Assembly: GCA_002968845.1 (NCBI GenBank)
Contig: PVBG01000014.1
Span: forward strand, 115,108 to 179,107
DNA from: Neorhizobium tomejilense
GTDB taxonomy: Bacteria > Pseudomonadota > Alphaproteobacteria > Rhizobiales > Rhizobiaceae
DNA: 64,000 bases
Direction: 5' to 3'
Part shown: in pieces, positions 43,155 through 50,925 of the stretch
Layout of the letters: every line of letters begins with the position of its first letter
Position numbering within the stretch: position 1 is the first letter of the stretch
Position numbers and translations under genes: made by a program
The notes under the pieces: generated by a model
Told to the model about the DNA's origin: nothing
Seen by the model: the letters and a program-made list of their open reading frames with translations, nothing else
Database searches by the model: none

Positions 43155-43183
43155 CTTGACTATGGGGGCGGGCAAAACTATGT
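43155..43183 (+). promoter_or_regulatory. Sigma-70 promoter of the F0 operon
   Basis: Perfect CTTGAC -35 (43155-43160), 17 bases, CTATGT -10 (43178-43183), one base off the rhizobial consensus. The atpI start follows about 115 bases later. Confidence 0.75.
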
Positions 43184-43298
43184 TGCGCGCGACTTGAAAA
43201 CGGGCCGGACGGCGCGAAATCCCCCGCCAACTGCACTTTTTTGCTGTTGGAAAGCATAAAACCGGTTGTGCCGGGAGCAGAAATAGGGGAGGACGCAC

Positions 43299-43661
43299 AT
43301 GACGGATCACCGCGACGATGGTCTGGAAGAGCGCCGGCGGCGTCTTTCCGCAAAACTTGCGGAAAGGAAGGCCGAAGACGACGCAGAGGCGAGGCGGGAC
43401 GCGCAATCTGAAGAAAGCCGAAAGGGCATGGCCCTCGGCTTCAAGATTTCCTCCGAGTTCATCTCCGCGATCGCAGTGGGTGCGATTCTGGGCTACGCGC
43501 TCGATTATTATGTCGGCACATCGCCGTGGGGGATGATCATTCTTCTCCTCCTCGGCTTCTGTGCCGGTGTCTTGAACGTGCTTCGCTCGGTGGGAAAGGT
43601 GGCTCAGCCGCCTGCCCTGCAGAAGCGCAGTGACGGAGACGGAAAGGAAGGCGACCTTTAA
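43299..43661 (+). CDS. atpI: ATP synthase protein I
   Basis: Encodes 120 residues, with a charged N-terminal half and two membrane segments (about 53-72 and 76-97). AtpI helps assemble the c-ring of the F0 sector. GGGGAGG lies at proper distance before the ATG. First gene of atpI-B-E-F'-F. Confidence 0.92.
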   Translation: MTDHRDDGLEERRRRLSAKLAERKAEDDAEARRDAQSEESRKGMALGFKISSEFISAIAVGAILGYALDYYVGTSPWGMIILLLLGFCAGVLNVLRSVGKVAQPPALQKRSDGDGKEGDL

Positions 43662-43722
43662 GAAGGGCGCTTCCGGCGAAGTGAAGGGAGCCGCTCAAAG
43701 CGGCGAATGAAAGAGGTAGACG

Positions 43723-44475
43723 GTGGCAAACGATCCGATCCATCAGTTCCAGATCAGCAAGATCGTTCCGATCGAAATCGGCGGCATCGACTTCTCCTTT
43801 ACCAATGCATCCCTGTTCATGGTTGCGACCGTGGCTTGCGCCGCAGGTTTCCTCTATTTCTCCACCTCGCAGCGCTCGGTCGTCCCGGGCCGCGCGCAGT
43901 CGGTGGCGGAAATGTCCTATGAATTCATTGCCAACATGCTGCGCGAAGGCGCCGGCAGCCATGGCATGAAGTTCTTCCCGCTGGTCTTTTCGCTGTTCAT
44001 GTTCGTGCTGACAGCAAACCTGCTCGGCATGTTCCCCTATTTCTTCACGGTCACCAGCCAGATCATCGTCACCTTCGCGCTGGCAATTCTCGTGGTCGGC
44101 ACGGTCATCGTCTACGGTTTCTACAAGCACGGCCTGCATTTCCTCAAGCTCTTCGTGCCGAGCGGCGTCCCGGGGGCACTGCTGCCGCTGGTCGTGGCGA
44201 TCGAAGTGATCTCGTTCCTCTCGCGTCCGATTTCGCTCTCCGTTCGTCTGTTCGCCAACATGCTGGCCGGCCATATCACGCTGAAAGTGTTCGCGGGCTT
44301 CGTCGGCTCGCTCGGAGCGCTCGGCGCACTCGGCATCGGTGGTGCCATCCTGCCCCTCATCATGACCGTCGCCCTGACCGGTCTCGAATTCCTCGTCGCC
44401 TTCCTCCAGGCCTACGTCTTTGCGGTGCTCACTTGCATGTACCTCAATGACGCGGTCCATCCCGGCGGGCACTAA
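43723..44475 (+). CDS. atpB: ATP synthase F0 subunit a
   Basis: Encodes 250 residues from a GTG behind AGAGG. Five or six membrane segments. The essential Arg facing the c-ring is in SLSVRLFANMLAGHITLK (about residue 173), and the last segments carry the conserved Glu/Gln (GLEFLVAFLQAYVFAVL). Forms the proton half-channels with subunit c. Confidence 0.98.
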   Translation: MANDPIHQFQISKIVPIEIGGIDFSFTNASLFMVATVACAAGFLYFSTSQRSVVPGRAQSVAEMSYEFIANMLREGAGSHGMKFFPLVFSLFMFVLTANLLGMFPYFFTVTSQIIVTFALAILVVGTVIVYGFYKHGLHFLKLFVPSGVPGALLPLVVAIEVISFLSRPISLSVRLFANMLAGHITLKVFAGFVGSLGALGALGIGGAILPLIMTVALTGLEFLVAFLQAYVFAVLTCMYLNDAVHPGGH

Positions 44476-44541
44476 GGATAAAGACATTGGCGTCATAGGC
44501 GTCAGTCTACAGCCGCAACAACCATTTCGAAGGAGTTTCTC

Positions 44542-44769
44542 ATGGAAGCGGAAGCAGCAAAGTTCATCGGTGCAGGCCTGGCTTGCTTTGGTATGGCCGG
44601 TACGGCTCTTGGCCTCGGCAACATCTTCGGCAGCTACTTGTCGGGTGCACTGCGCAACCCGTCTGCCGCTGACAGCCAGTTCGGCCGTCTGGTATTCGGC
44701 TTCGCCGTTACGGAAGCTCTGGGCATCTTCTCGCTGCTCGTCGCTCTCCTTCTCCTGTTCGTGGTCTGA
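44542..44769 (+). CDS. atpE: ATP synthase F0 subunit c
   Basis: Encodes 75 residues forming a helical hairpin: two membrane helices joined by the polar loop ALRNPSA. The proton-carrying acid is Glu in FAVTEALGIFSLL (about 57). Start ATG behind GAAGGAG. Expressed in many copies per complex; a strong hairpin lies right after the gene. Confidence 0.98.
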   Translation: MEAEAAKFIGAGLACFGMAGTALGLGNIFGSYLSGALRNPSAADSQFGRLVFGFAVTEALGIFSLLVALLLLFVV

Positions 44770-44793
44770 TATCTAGGCCAGGAATTCGGATCG

Positions 44794-44816
44794 CGGCCGC
44801 CTGAACAGGGCGGCCG
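44794..44816 (+). terminator. Intra-operon hairpin after atpE
   Basis: CGGCCGCC and GGCGGCCG form an 8-bp perfect stem with a 7-base loop, 25 bases after the atpE stop, without T-run. Probably an attenuator or mRNA stabiliser that gives more c subunit than b and b' subunits. Confidence 0.5.
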
Positions 44817-44852
44817 TGGTCTTTCGCATTTGGAATTCACCTGGAGGTGATG

Positions 44853-45461
44853 ATGTTCGTGACCTCGGCATATGCGCAGACCGCGCCGGCCGCTCCAAAT
44901 ACGCCTGCTGCGCCCGCTGGCGAAGTGCATACCGAAACCGGCGTTGCCCACGGCGGCGAACACAAGGGTGCGTTCCCGCCCCTGGATTCCACCTATTTCG
45001 CTTCGCAGCTTCTGTGGCTGGTCATCAGCTTTGGCCTCTTCTACCTGCTGATGAAGAAGGTCATCGTTCCGCGCGTCGGCGGCATTCTCGAACACCGCCA
45101 TGACCGGATCGCCCAGGATCTCGACGAGGCCGCCCGCCTGAAGGCGGAAGCGGACGCTGCCGTCGAGACCTATGAAAAGGAACTGGCAGCTGCCCGTTCC
45201 AAGGGCCACAAGATCGCCGAAACCGCTCGCGAGGCCGCCAAGACCAAGGCCGCCGCCGACCGCACCGCGATCGAGGCCGAGCTGACCGAGAAGCTGGCCG
45301 CTGCCGAAACCCGCATCGGTGAAATCAAGGTGAAAGCTTTCGCAGAGGTTGGCCAGATCGCCGAAGAGACCGCCACCGCCATCGTCGATCAGCTGATCGG
45401 CGCCAAGGCAAGCGGCGACGACATCAAGGCTGCAGTTGCGGCCGCGAAGACGGAGGCCTGA
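44853..45461 (+). CDS. atpG: ATP synthase F0 subunit b'
   Basis: Encodes 202 residues from ATG 44853, five bases after GGAGG; ATG 44850 is just upstream. An Ala/Pro-rich N-terminus (about 8-45), one membrane anchor (about 50-68, LLWLVISFGLFYLLMKKV), then a long Glu/Lys/Ala coiled coil forming the peripheral stalk with subunit b. The name atpG (or atpF2) is used for b' in this group. The next gene starts four bases after the stop. Confidence 0.93.
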   Translation: MFVTSAYAQTAPAAPNTPAAPAGEVHTETGVAHGGEHKGAFPPLDSTYFASQLLWLVISFGLFYLLMKKVIVPRVGGILEHRHDRIAQDLDEAARLKAEADAAVETYEKELAAARSKGHKIAETAREAAKTKAAADRTAIEAELTEKLAAAETRIGEIKVKAFAEVGQIAEETATAIVDQLIGAKASGDDIKAAVAAAKTEA

Positions 45462-45465
45462 TCCA

Positions 45466-45951
45466 ATGACATTGGATGCAACATTTTTCGCACTTGTCGC
45501 TCTCGTCATCTTCCTGGCCCTGATCGTTTACCTGAAAGTGCCGGGCATGATGGCGAAGTCGCTTGACGAGCGCGCCGCCAACATCGGCAAGGAACTCGAC
45601 GAAGCCAAGCGCCTGCGCGAAGAAGCGCAGACCCTGCTCGCCGAATACCAGCGCAAGCGCAAGGAAGCCGAAGCGGAAGCCGCGCAGATCGTGGCTGTCG
45701 CCGAGCGTGAAGCCGCGGCCCTGACCGAGGAAGCTCGTCAGAAGACCGACGAGTTCGTCACTCGCCGCAACGCGCTTTCCGAGCAGAAGATCAAACAGGC
45801 CGAGGCCGAAGCGATCGGTGCAGTCCGTGCCGCCGCCGTCGATCTCGCAATTGCCGCTGCCCAGAGCGTCATCGCCCGCAAGGCCGACGCGTCCACCCAG
45901 GACACGCTCTTCCAGGACGCCGTCGGCAAGGTGCAGTCACGACTGAACTGA
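45466..45951 (+). CDS. atpF: ATP synthase F0 subunit b
   Basis: Encodes 161 residues from the ATG at 45466. N-terminal membrane helix (about 4-22, FFALVALVIFLALIVYLKV), then a charged coiled coil to the end (EELRKRKEAEAEAA-type repeats). Pairs with b' in the stator stalk. Last gene of the F0 operon, followed by a strong terminator; F1 genes are not here, as usual in alphaproteobacteria. Confidence 0.96.
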   Translation: MTLDATFFALVALVIFLALIVYLKVPGMMAKSLDERAANIGKELDEAKRLREEAQTLLAEYQRKRKEAEAEAAQIVAVAEREAAALTEEARQKTDEFVTRRNALSEQKIKQAEAEAIGAVRAAAVDLAIAAAQSVIARKADASTQDTLFQDAVGKVQSRLN

Positions 45952-45976
45952 TTTCAGTCACCACAAGACTTCCAGA

Positions 45977-46004
45977 AGCCGGGGCGAAAACCCCGGCTTT
46001 TTTT
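45977..46004 (+). terminator. Rho-independent terminator of the F0 operon
   Basis: AGCCGGGG (45977-45984), loop CGAAAA, CCCCGGCT (45991-45998), then a run of T to 46004. Lies 25 bases after the atpF stop. Confidence 0.95.
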
Positions 46005-46028
46005 GTTTTGGGCGAAAGGAGGATCGTG

Positions 46029-46778
46029 ATGGCTTTGGTTGCGGGAAGTCTGTCGAGGGAACGAGCACTGTCGCTAACCGAACGGTTTCTGGCGGAGCGG
46101 TTTGCCGATGCGGATTTCACCTTCGTGACCGGCTCCATCATGCGTGGCGCGGGAACGCCGTCCTCCGATATTGATCTCGTAGTACTGCATTCTGCCCTGC
46201 CGCATGCCCATCGCCACTCAGAGGTCTTCGAAGGCGTGCCGTTCGAAGCCCTGGTACATGACGAGGGGACCTTGCGCTGGTTTCTTGAGGCGGATGTAAA
46301 AGCGGGCCGCCCGGTGCTGATCCGCATGGTGACCGACGGAATTCTTATCGGTCCGCGGCTGCAGCGCGCGGATGAGCTTCGCCGCGAGGCCGAAACTCTC
46401 CTGGTCAAAGGTCCGCCGCAGTTGGATCAGGATGCGCTCGACCGCATGCGTTATGCCATATCGAGCCTTCTGACCGATCTTGCCGACGAGCGGCCTGATT
46501 TCGAGCGGGTGGCGATTGGTTCGGCGCTTTATCAGGCGCTCGGTGATTTCATCCTGCGCAGCAACGGGCAATGGTCGGGGGCCGGAAAATGGCTGCCGCG
46601 GCAGATAACAGCATTCGATCCCGTGCTGGGCGATGCATTCGTCGAGGCCTTCGACATGCTGTTTCGCGAAGGAGAGGCTAAGCTGGTCCTGGATTGCGCG
46701 GAACAAGTCTTCGCCGCACATGGGGGACTGCTGTTCGATGGCTATCGCGCCGACGCGTTGCCCGAATGGCGCAAATGA
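46029..46778 (+). CDS. Nucleotidyltransferase-domain protein, unknown substrate
   Basis: Encodes 249 residues from the ATG at 46029, behind AAAGGAGG. The N-terminal part has the pol-beta-type nucleotidyltransferase signature TGSIMRGAGTPSSDIDLVVL (about 39-58: Gly-Ser ... Asp-x-Asp). The C-terminal part (about 130-249) is helical, like the accessory domain of aminoglycoside or kanamycin nucleotidyltransferase-type proteins. It may transfer a nucleotide to a small molecule or protein; no antitoxin-like partner lies beside it. Convergent with rnhB. Confidence 0.8.
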   Translation: MALVAGSLSRERALSLTERFLAERFADADFTFVTGSIMRGAGTPSSDIDLVVLHSALPHAHRHSEVFEGVPFEALVHDEGTLRWFLEADVKAGRPVLIRMVTDGILIGPRLQRADELRREAETLLVKGPPQLDQDALDRMRYAISSLLTDLADERPDFERVAIGSALYQALGDFILRSNGQWSGAGKWLPRQITAFDPVLGDAFVEAFDMLFREGEAKLVLDCAEQVFAAHGGLLFDGYRADALPEWRK

Positions 46779-46793
46779 GGGAAGGAGTGCCGG

Positions 46794-47462
46794 TTAGCTT
46801 TCCGGCAGATCATCCTTTTTGAGCGGCCGAAAGCTCATCCGGTGCAGCAAGCATGGGCCATGCGTCTCGATGCCGGCGCGGTGCTGGGGCGTCCCATAAC
46901 CGACGTGATTGGCAAAACCGTAACCCGGGAAGACCAGGTGCGCGCGGGTCATCATCCGGTCGCGGGTGACTTTTGCGATGATCGAGGCGGCGGCGATCGA
47001 CACGGAGCGGGCATCGCCCTTGATGACCGCCTTGCCGGGGCAGCAGAGCCCCTGCGGCACGTCACGGCCGTCGGCGAGCACATAGGCCGGCGTCACGGCA
47101 AGCCCCGCCACCGCGCGGCGCATGGCGTCGAGGCTGGCGCGCAGGATGTTGCGCTCGTCGATATGGCGTGGGCCGGACGCGGCGATCGACACTTCGGCCG
47201 TCGCCATGATCGCCTCGAACAGAATTTCCCGCTGGGCTGCGGTGAGTTGCTTGGAATCGTTGAGGCCGTCCGGGATATTGCCGGGGTCGAGGATGACGGC
47301 GGCGGCCACGACCGGGCCTGCCAGCGGCCCGCGTCCCGCCTCGTCGGTGCCCGCGACCGGCCAATGGCCGGCCTGGCGTGCCACAAGCTCCAGACTGAAA
47401 TCCGGAACCAGCGGAACATCTTCGAAAAGCATCGGAGAATCGGGCGACGTGCGAGGTAACAT
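46794..47462 (-). CDS. rnhB: Ribonuclease HII
   Basis: Encodes 222 residues from the ATG at 47462. Family motifs: AGTDEAGRGPLAGPVVAAAVIL (catalytic Asp-Glu, about 38-59), LNDSKQLTAAQRE, the catalytic Asp in VLADGRDVPQG (about 130), and KVTRDRMM near 165. It cuts RNA in RNA-DNA hybrids and single ribonucleotides in DNA. The ATG lies in the loop of a long perfect hairpin; a later ATG at 47432 would start the protein after that hairpin. The N-terminal RTSPDSPMLFEDVPLVPDFSL section looks like other rhizobial RnhB starts, which supports 47462. Confidence 0.96.
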   Translation of the reverse strand: MLPRTSPDSPMLFEDVPLVPDFSLELVARQAGHWPVAGTDEAGRGPLAGPVVAAAVILDPGNIPDGLNDSKQLTAAQREILFEAIMATAEVSIAASGPRHIDERNILRASLDAMRRAVAGLAVTPAYVLADGRDVPQGLCCPGKAVIKGDARSVSIAAASIIAKVTRDRMMTRAHLVFPGYGFANHVGYGTPQHRAGIETHGPCLLHRMSFRPLKKDDLPES

Positions 47463-47482
47463 GGCGGCAACCTCGCACGTCG
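47445..47482 (-). promoter_or_regulatory. Hairpin enclosing the rnhB start codon
   Basis: Perfect 13-bp inverted repeat: 47445-47457 and 47470-47482, loop of 12 bases (47458-47469). On the minus-strand transcript the 5' arm contains GAGGT, the ribosome-binding site at the right distance from the AUG, which itself lies in the loop; the 3' arm forms codons 3-7. Such a fold would hide the ribosome-binding site. Confidence 0.75.
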
Positions 47483-47632
47483 TCCCGACCTCCTGCAACC
47501 CCCGGCCAAGCGATTGCGGCGTCGCTATCCACCGAGGGGCGGCGGTGGAACCCGGGGTATTTTTCCGACGCGGGGGACAGGGCGGGTCGCGTCGGAAATG
47601 GGAATTCGCAATGAAACCGGAAGAGGGTCCGG

Positions 47633-48790
47633 TCAGAGCAGCGAGAGTTGGATACCGCCGCCGTCGGGCCGGAGGAAAATGTCGTCGCGCAGCGGCAGGC
47701 CGCGCCGGACCATGCCGAGCCGCTTGGTCGCCATCTCGAAACGCCGGCCGATCTGCCAGGCATAGGGACCGGCGCCCTTCATCCGCTTGCCCCATTCGGC
47801 GTCGTAATCCTTGCCGCCGCGCATCGAGCGGACGAGCGACATCACATGCCGATAGCGGTCCGGATAGTTCTGCAGCAGCCAGTCGCGGAAGAGGGGGCTC
47901 ACCTCCAGCGGCAGGCGCAGCAGCACGTAGCTCGCTTCCGTCGCCCCCGCCGCATGGCCGGCGTCGAGGATCCGCTCGATCTCATGGTCGTTGAGCGCCG
48001 GAATGACGGGTGCCACCATGACCGCAGTCGGAATACCGGCATCGGTCAACGCCTTGATGGCAGTGAGGCGCTTGGGAGGGGTCGAGGCGCGCGGCTCCAT
48101 GGTGCGGGCAAGCTTGCGGTCGAGGGTGGTGACCGAAATCCCGACCTTCGCGAGCCCTTTCGAAGCCATGTCGGCAAGGATGTCGATGTCGCGGGTGATC
48201 AGCGCCGACTTGGTAACGATCGCGACCGGATGGTTGGCCTTCTGCAGCACTTCGAGGATCTGCCGCATGATCCGCCATTCCCGCTCGATCGGCTGGTAGG
48301 GGTCGGTATTGGTGCCGATCGCGATTGCCCGCACCTTGTAGTCCGGGCGGCTCAGCTCCCGTTCGAGCAGTTTCGGCACGTCAGGCTTGGCAAACAGCTT
48401 CGCCTCGAAATCGAGCCCGGGCGAAAGCCCCATGAAACTGTGCGTCGGCCTGGCGAAGCAATAGATGCAGCCATGCTCGCAGCCGCGATAGGGATTGATC
48501 GAGCGATCGAAGGAAAGGTCCGGAGATTCATTGCGAGTGATCGCGGTGCGTGGCTTTTCCACCTGCACCTCGGTCCTGAACGGTTCGAGTTCCTCCAGCG
48601 TCTGCCAGCCGTCATCGAATGCCTCGCGGCGCTCTTCCTCGAAACGGCCGCTCGGGTTGAGCCCAGCGCCGCGCCCGCGACGCCGGTCGATTTCCACCCG
48701 AAGACCGGAGGATTTGACCAACGCATCGGCAATATCGGCCGTATGGGCAGGCGCGAAAGCGTCCTGCCGCAACTGATGCAGCTCGTTCAT
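47633..48790 (-). CDS. Radical SAM protein (PA0069/SplB-like)
   Basis: Encodes 385 residues. The radical SAM cluster is CEHGCIYC (about 104-111) after NPYRG; the TIM-barrel part shows IAIGTNTDPYQPIER and SVTTLDRKLARTMEPRA. It belongs to the family annotated PA0069 family radical SAM protein, related to spore photoproduct lyase-like SplB/Rv2578c. The N-terminal part (1-70) is hydrophilic. Reaction unknown; a role in DNA or nucleotide repair is a guess from the distant SplB likeness. Upstream of rnhB on the same strand, 170 bases apart. Confidence 0.9.
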   Translation of the reverse strand: MNELHQLRQDAFAPAHTADIADALVKSSGLRVEIDRRRGRGAGLNPSGRFEEERREAFDDGWQTLEELEPFRTEVQVEKPRTAITRNESPDLSFDRSINPYRGCEHGCIYCFARPTHSFMGLSPGLDFEAKLFAKPDVPKLLERELSRPDYKVRAIAIGTNTDPYQPIEREWRIMRQILEVLQKANHPVAIVTKSALITRDIDILADMASKGLAKVGISVTTLDRKLARTMEPRASTPPKRLTAIKALTDAGIPTAVMVAPVIPALNDHEIERILDAGHAAGATEASYVLLRLPLEVSPLFRDWLLQNYPDRYRHVMSLVRSMRGGKDYDAEWGKRMKGAGPYAWQIGRRFEMATKRLGMVRRGLPLRDDIFLRPDGGGIQLSLL

Positions 48791-48905
48791 GGGTTAGCTC
48801 CTGAAGGGGAAATTCCCCGTTCCTGATGATTAAATTCCTAGCGCGAAAATGAGAACATTGCAAGAACAAAATTGAAGGCCGGCGTTTCTGGCGTTCCTTG
48901 TGGCA

Positions 48906-49442
48906 ATGCGTTACATGTCAGGAATGCTGACTGTCATCATGGAATGCCGCGATCAGGAATCCGAGCTGGCGCAGACGCTCTCGGTGCTCGTTTCCGCGGC
49001 GGTAGAGGGACTTGTGAGCGACGTCGTGGTGCTCGATCACGGTTCGCGGGACGGTTCCTCCCGCGTCGCCGATGCGGCCGGCTGCCGTTTTTACGCCCAT
49101 TGGGACATCAAGGATATTTTGCGCGGCGCCCGTGGAGAATGGTTGTTGCTGGTCGAACCCGGCGCCCGGCTGCAGACCGGCTGGATCGACGAGGTGATGG
49201 AATATATCGCGCTGAACAAGCAGCCGGCCCGCTTCGCGCCGGCGCGCAACTATCGGCGGCCGTTCTTCAAGCGCATCGGCCGCGCCGTGCCGCCGCTGGA
49301 ATACGGCATGCTGCTGCCGAAGCGGCAGGCGATCGCGCTCGCAAAATCGGGGATGGACCTGGAAGCGCTGGCACGCGGCCAGAAGGTGTCGAAGCTCGCC
49401 AGCGAGATTATTCCGGCCTGGGTGGCAGCGGCAGTCAGGTAG
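48906..49442 (+). CDS. Small GT2-like protein lacking a DxD motif
   Basis: Encodes 178 residues from ATG 48906; ATG 48915 and 48924 are also possible (the latter gives MLTVIMECRDQE, where the fold begins). The GT-A fold start is recognisable: VIMECRDQESELAQTLSVLV then VVVLDHGSRDGSSRVADAAG and GEWLLLVEPGARLQTGWIDEV. In active GT2 enzymes a DxD sits in this last segment; here it is EPGA, and the acceptor half of the fold is missing (GT2 proteins are usually above 230 residues). Probably a non-catalytic or unusual relative. Convergent with moaB, stops 3 bases apart. Confidence 0.75.
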   Translation: MRYMSGMLTVIMECRDQESELAQTLSVLVSAAVEGLVSDVVVLDHGSRDGSSRVADAAGCRFYAHWDIKDILRGARGEWLLLVEPGARLQTGWIDEVMEYIALNKQPARFAPARNYRRPFFKRIGRAVPPLEYGMLLPKRQAIALAKSGMDLEALARGQKVSKLASEIIPAWVAAAVR

Positions 49443-49445
49443 CGG

Positions 49446-49994
49446 CTATTTGCCGCCGCGCTTCAGGTGCTCGTCGAGCCGCGGCATGATCTCGATGAAA
49501 TTGCAGGGCATGTGGCGGTAGTCGAGCTGCGCCTTCAAGATACCGTCCCAGGCATCCTTGCAGGCGCCGGGCGAACCCGGCAGCACGAAGATGAAAGTGG
49601 CGTTGGCCACGCCGCCGGTCGCCCGCGACTGGATCGTCGAAGTCCCGATCTTGTCGTAGGAAATGCGGTGGAACACTTCCGAAAAGCCGTCCATGCGTTT
49701 TTCGAACAGCGGCTCCAGCGCCTCGGGTGTCACGTCTCGGCCGGTAAAGCCCGTGCCGCCTGTGGTAATCACCACGTCGATATCGGGATCGAGCGTCCAT
49801 TCCCGCACCTGGCCGGCAATCCGGTCCTTGTCGTCCGTCACGATCGCCCGCGCCTTCAGCTCGTGGCCGGCTTCAGTGATCCGCGCCACCAGCGTGTCGC
49901 CGGACTTGTCGTCGGCAAGCGTGCGCGTGTCGGAGACGGTCAGCACGGCGATGCCGACGGGGATGAAGGAACGGGTTTCGTCGATCCGGTTCAT
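49446..49994 (-). CDS. moaB: Molybdenum cofactor biosynthesis protein MoaB
   Basis: Encodes 182 residues from the ATG at 49994. MoaB/MogA signature: VLTVSDTRTLADDKSGDTLV (about 18-37), DVVITTGGTGFTGRDVTPEAL (about 74-94) and LPGSPGACKDAWDGIL. It adenylylates molybdopterin or supports this step. Its ATG overlaps the ispE stop by four bases, so it is translated with ispE. Confidence 0.95.
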   Translation of the reverse strand: MNRIDETRSFIPVGIAVLTVSDTRTLADDKSGDTLVARITEAGHELKARAIVTDDKDRIAGQVREWTLDPDIDVVITTGGTGFTGRDVTPEALEPLFEKRMDGFSEVFHRISYDKIGTSTIQSRATGGVANATFIFVLPGSPGACKDAWDGILKAQLDYRHMPCNFIEIMPRLDEHLKRGGK

Positions 49995-50920
49995 TGGGTT
50001 TTCTCGGGCATTTGTCCGACGGTTCTCACCGCCTGAAAATACCATTCCGGCTTCTGGCCGTTAAGGTTTTCCATCGCCTTTTCCGCCGCTTCGAAGGAAG
50101 GAAATATCCCGAAACAGGTGGCGCCGGAACCAGACATCCGGGTCAGCATCGTGCCCTCCGCGCCAATCAGGCTGGAGATCTGGTCGATCTCGCGCACCAG
50201 CGAACGGGCCGGCGGTTCAAGATCGTTGCGCAGGGTTTTCAGGAAGCCGATCCAGTCGCTGTCGAACGGGCCGATCGCCGCGTTTTCCTTCTGCGTCAGG
50301 CGCAGGAAAATATCCGGCGTCGAGACGCCGACGAGCGGATTGCCGAGCACCAGCGACAGCGAAGGCAGGTCGGGAAGCGCGGTCAGTTCCTCGCCTATGC
50401 CCCTGGCCATCAGCGCCTCGCTCTTGAGACACATAGGCACATCGGCGCCGAGCAAAAGCGCGAGCGCTGCCAGTTCCCCATCCGGCAGGTTGGCATTCCA
50501 GAAGCGCATCAGGCCGCGCAGGGCTGCTGCCGCGTCCGCCGAACCGCCGCCGATACCGGCCGCGACCGGCAGGTTCTTTTCGAGATGGATGGCAACCGGC
50601 GGCGCCGAAATGCCTTTATCCTCCAGCGCCGTGCGCAGCAGATAGCGCGCTTTCAGCACGAGATTGCCCTTTTTGCCTTCCGCCGAGGTCGGCAGCAGCG
50701 AGGCGAACCGGCCGGAAACGGAAAAATCGTCGGTGTCCGCCTCGCTAAAGCACAGCCGGTCGCCGGTGTCCGCGAACGTCACGATGCTTTCGAGCCGATG
50801 ATAACCGTCGGCCCGCTGGCCAGTCACGTGCAGGGCGAGATTGATCTTGGCGGGCGCCAGTTCGAAGAGGCCCGCCTTGTCGGCGAGCCATTTGTCAGAT
50901 GACGGATTGTCCAGAAACAT
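49991..50920 (-). CDS. ispE: 4-diphosphocytidyl-2-C-methyl-D-erythritol kinase
   Basis: Encodes 309 residues from the ATG at 50920; the frame is open further to 51100 but that part overlaps the TPR gene. GHMP kinase marks: APAKINLALHVTGQRADGYH (about 22-41), the ATP loop LPVAAGIGGGSADAAAAL (about 107-124) and MSGSGATCFGIF (about 274-285). It is the fourth enzyme of the MEP isoprenoid pathway. It starts six bases after the TPR gene stop; with ispB further upstream on the same strand, isoprenoid genes are grouped here. Confidence 0.96.
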   Translation of the reverse strand: MFLDNPSSDKWLADKAGLFELAPAKINLALHVTGQRADGYHRLESIVTFADTGDRLCFSEADTDDFSVSGRFASLLPTSAEGKKGNLVLKARYLLRTALEDKGISAPPVAIHLEKNLPVAAGIGGGSADAAAALRGLMRFWNANLPDGELAALALLLGADVPMCLKSEALMARGIGEELTALPDLPSLSLVLGNPLVGVSTPDIFLRLTQKENAAIGPFDSDWIGFLKTLRNDLEPPARSLVREIDQISSLIGAEGTMLTRMSGSGATCFGIFPSFEAAEKAMENLNGQKPEWYFQAVRTVGQMPEKTQ

Positions 50921-50925
50921 GCGCG

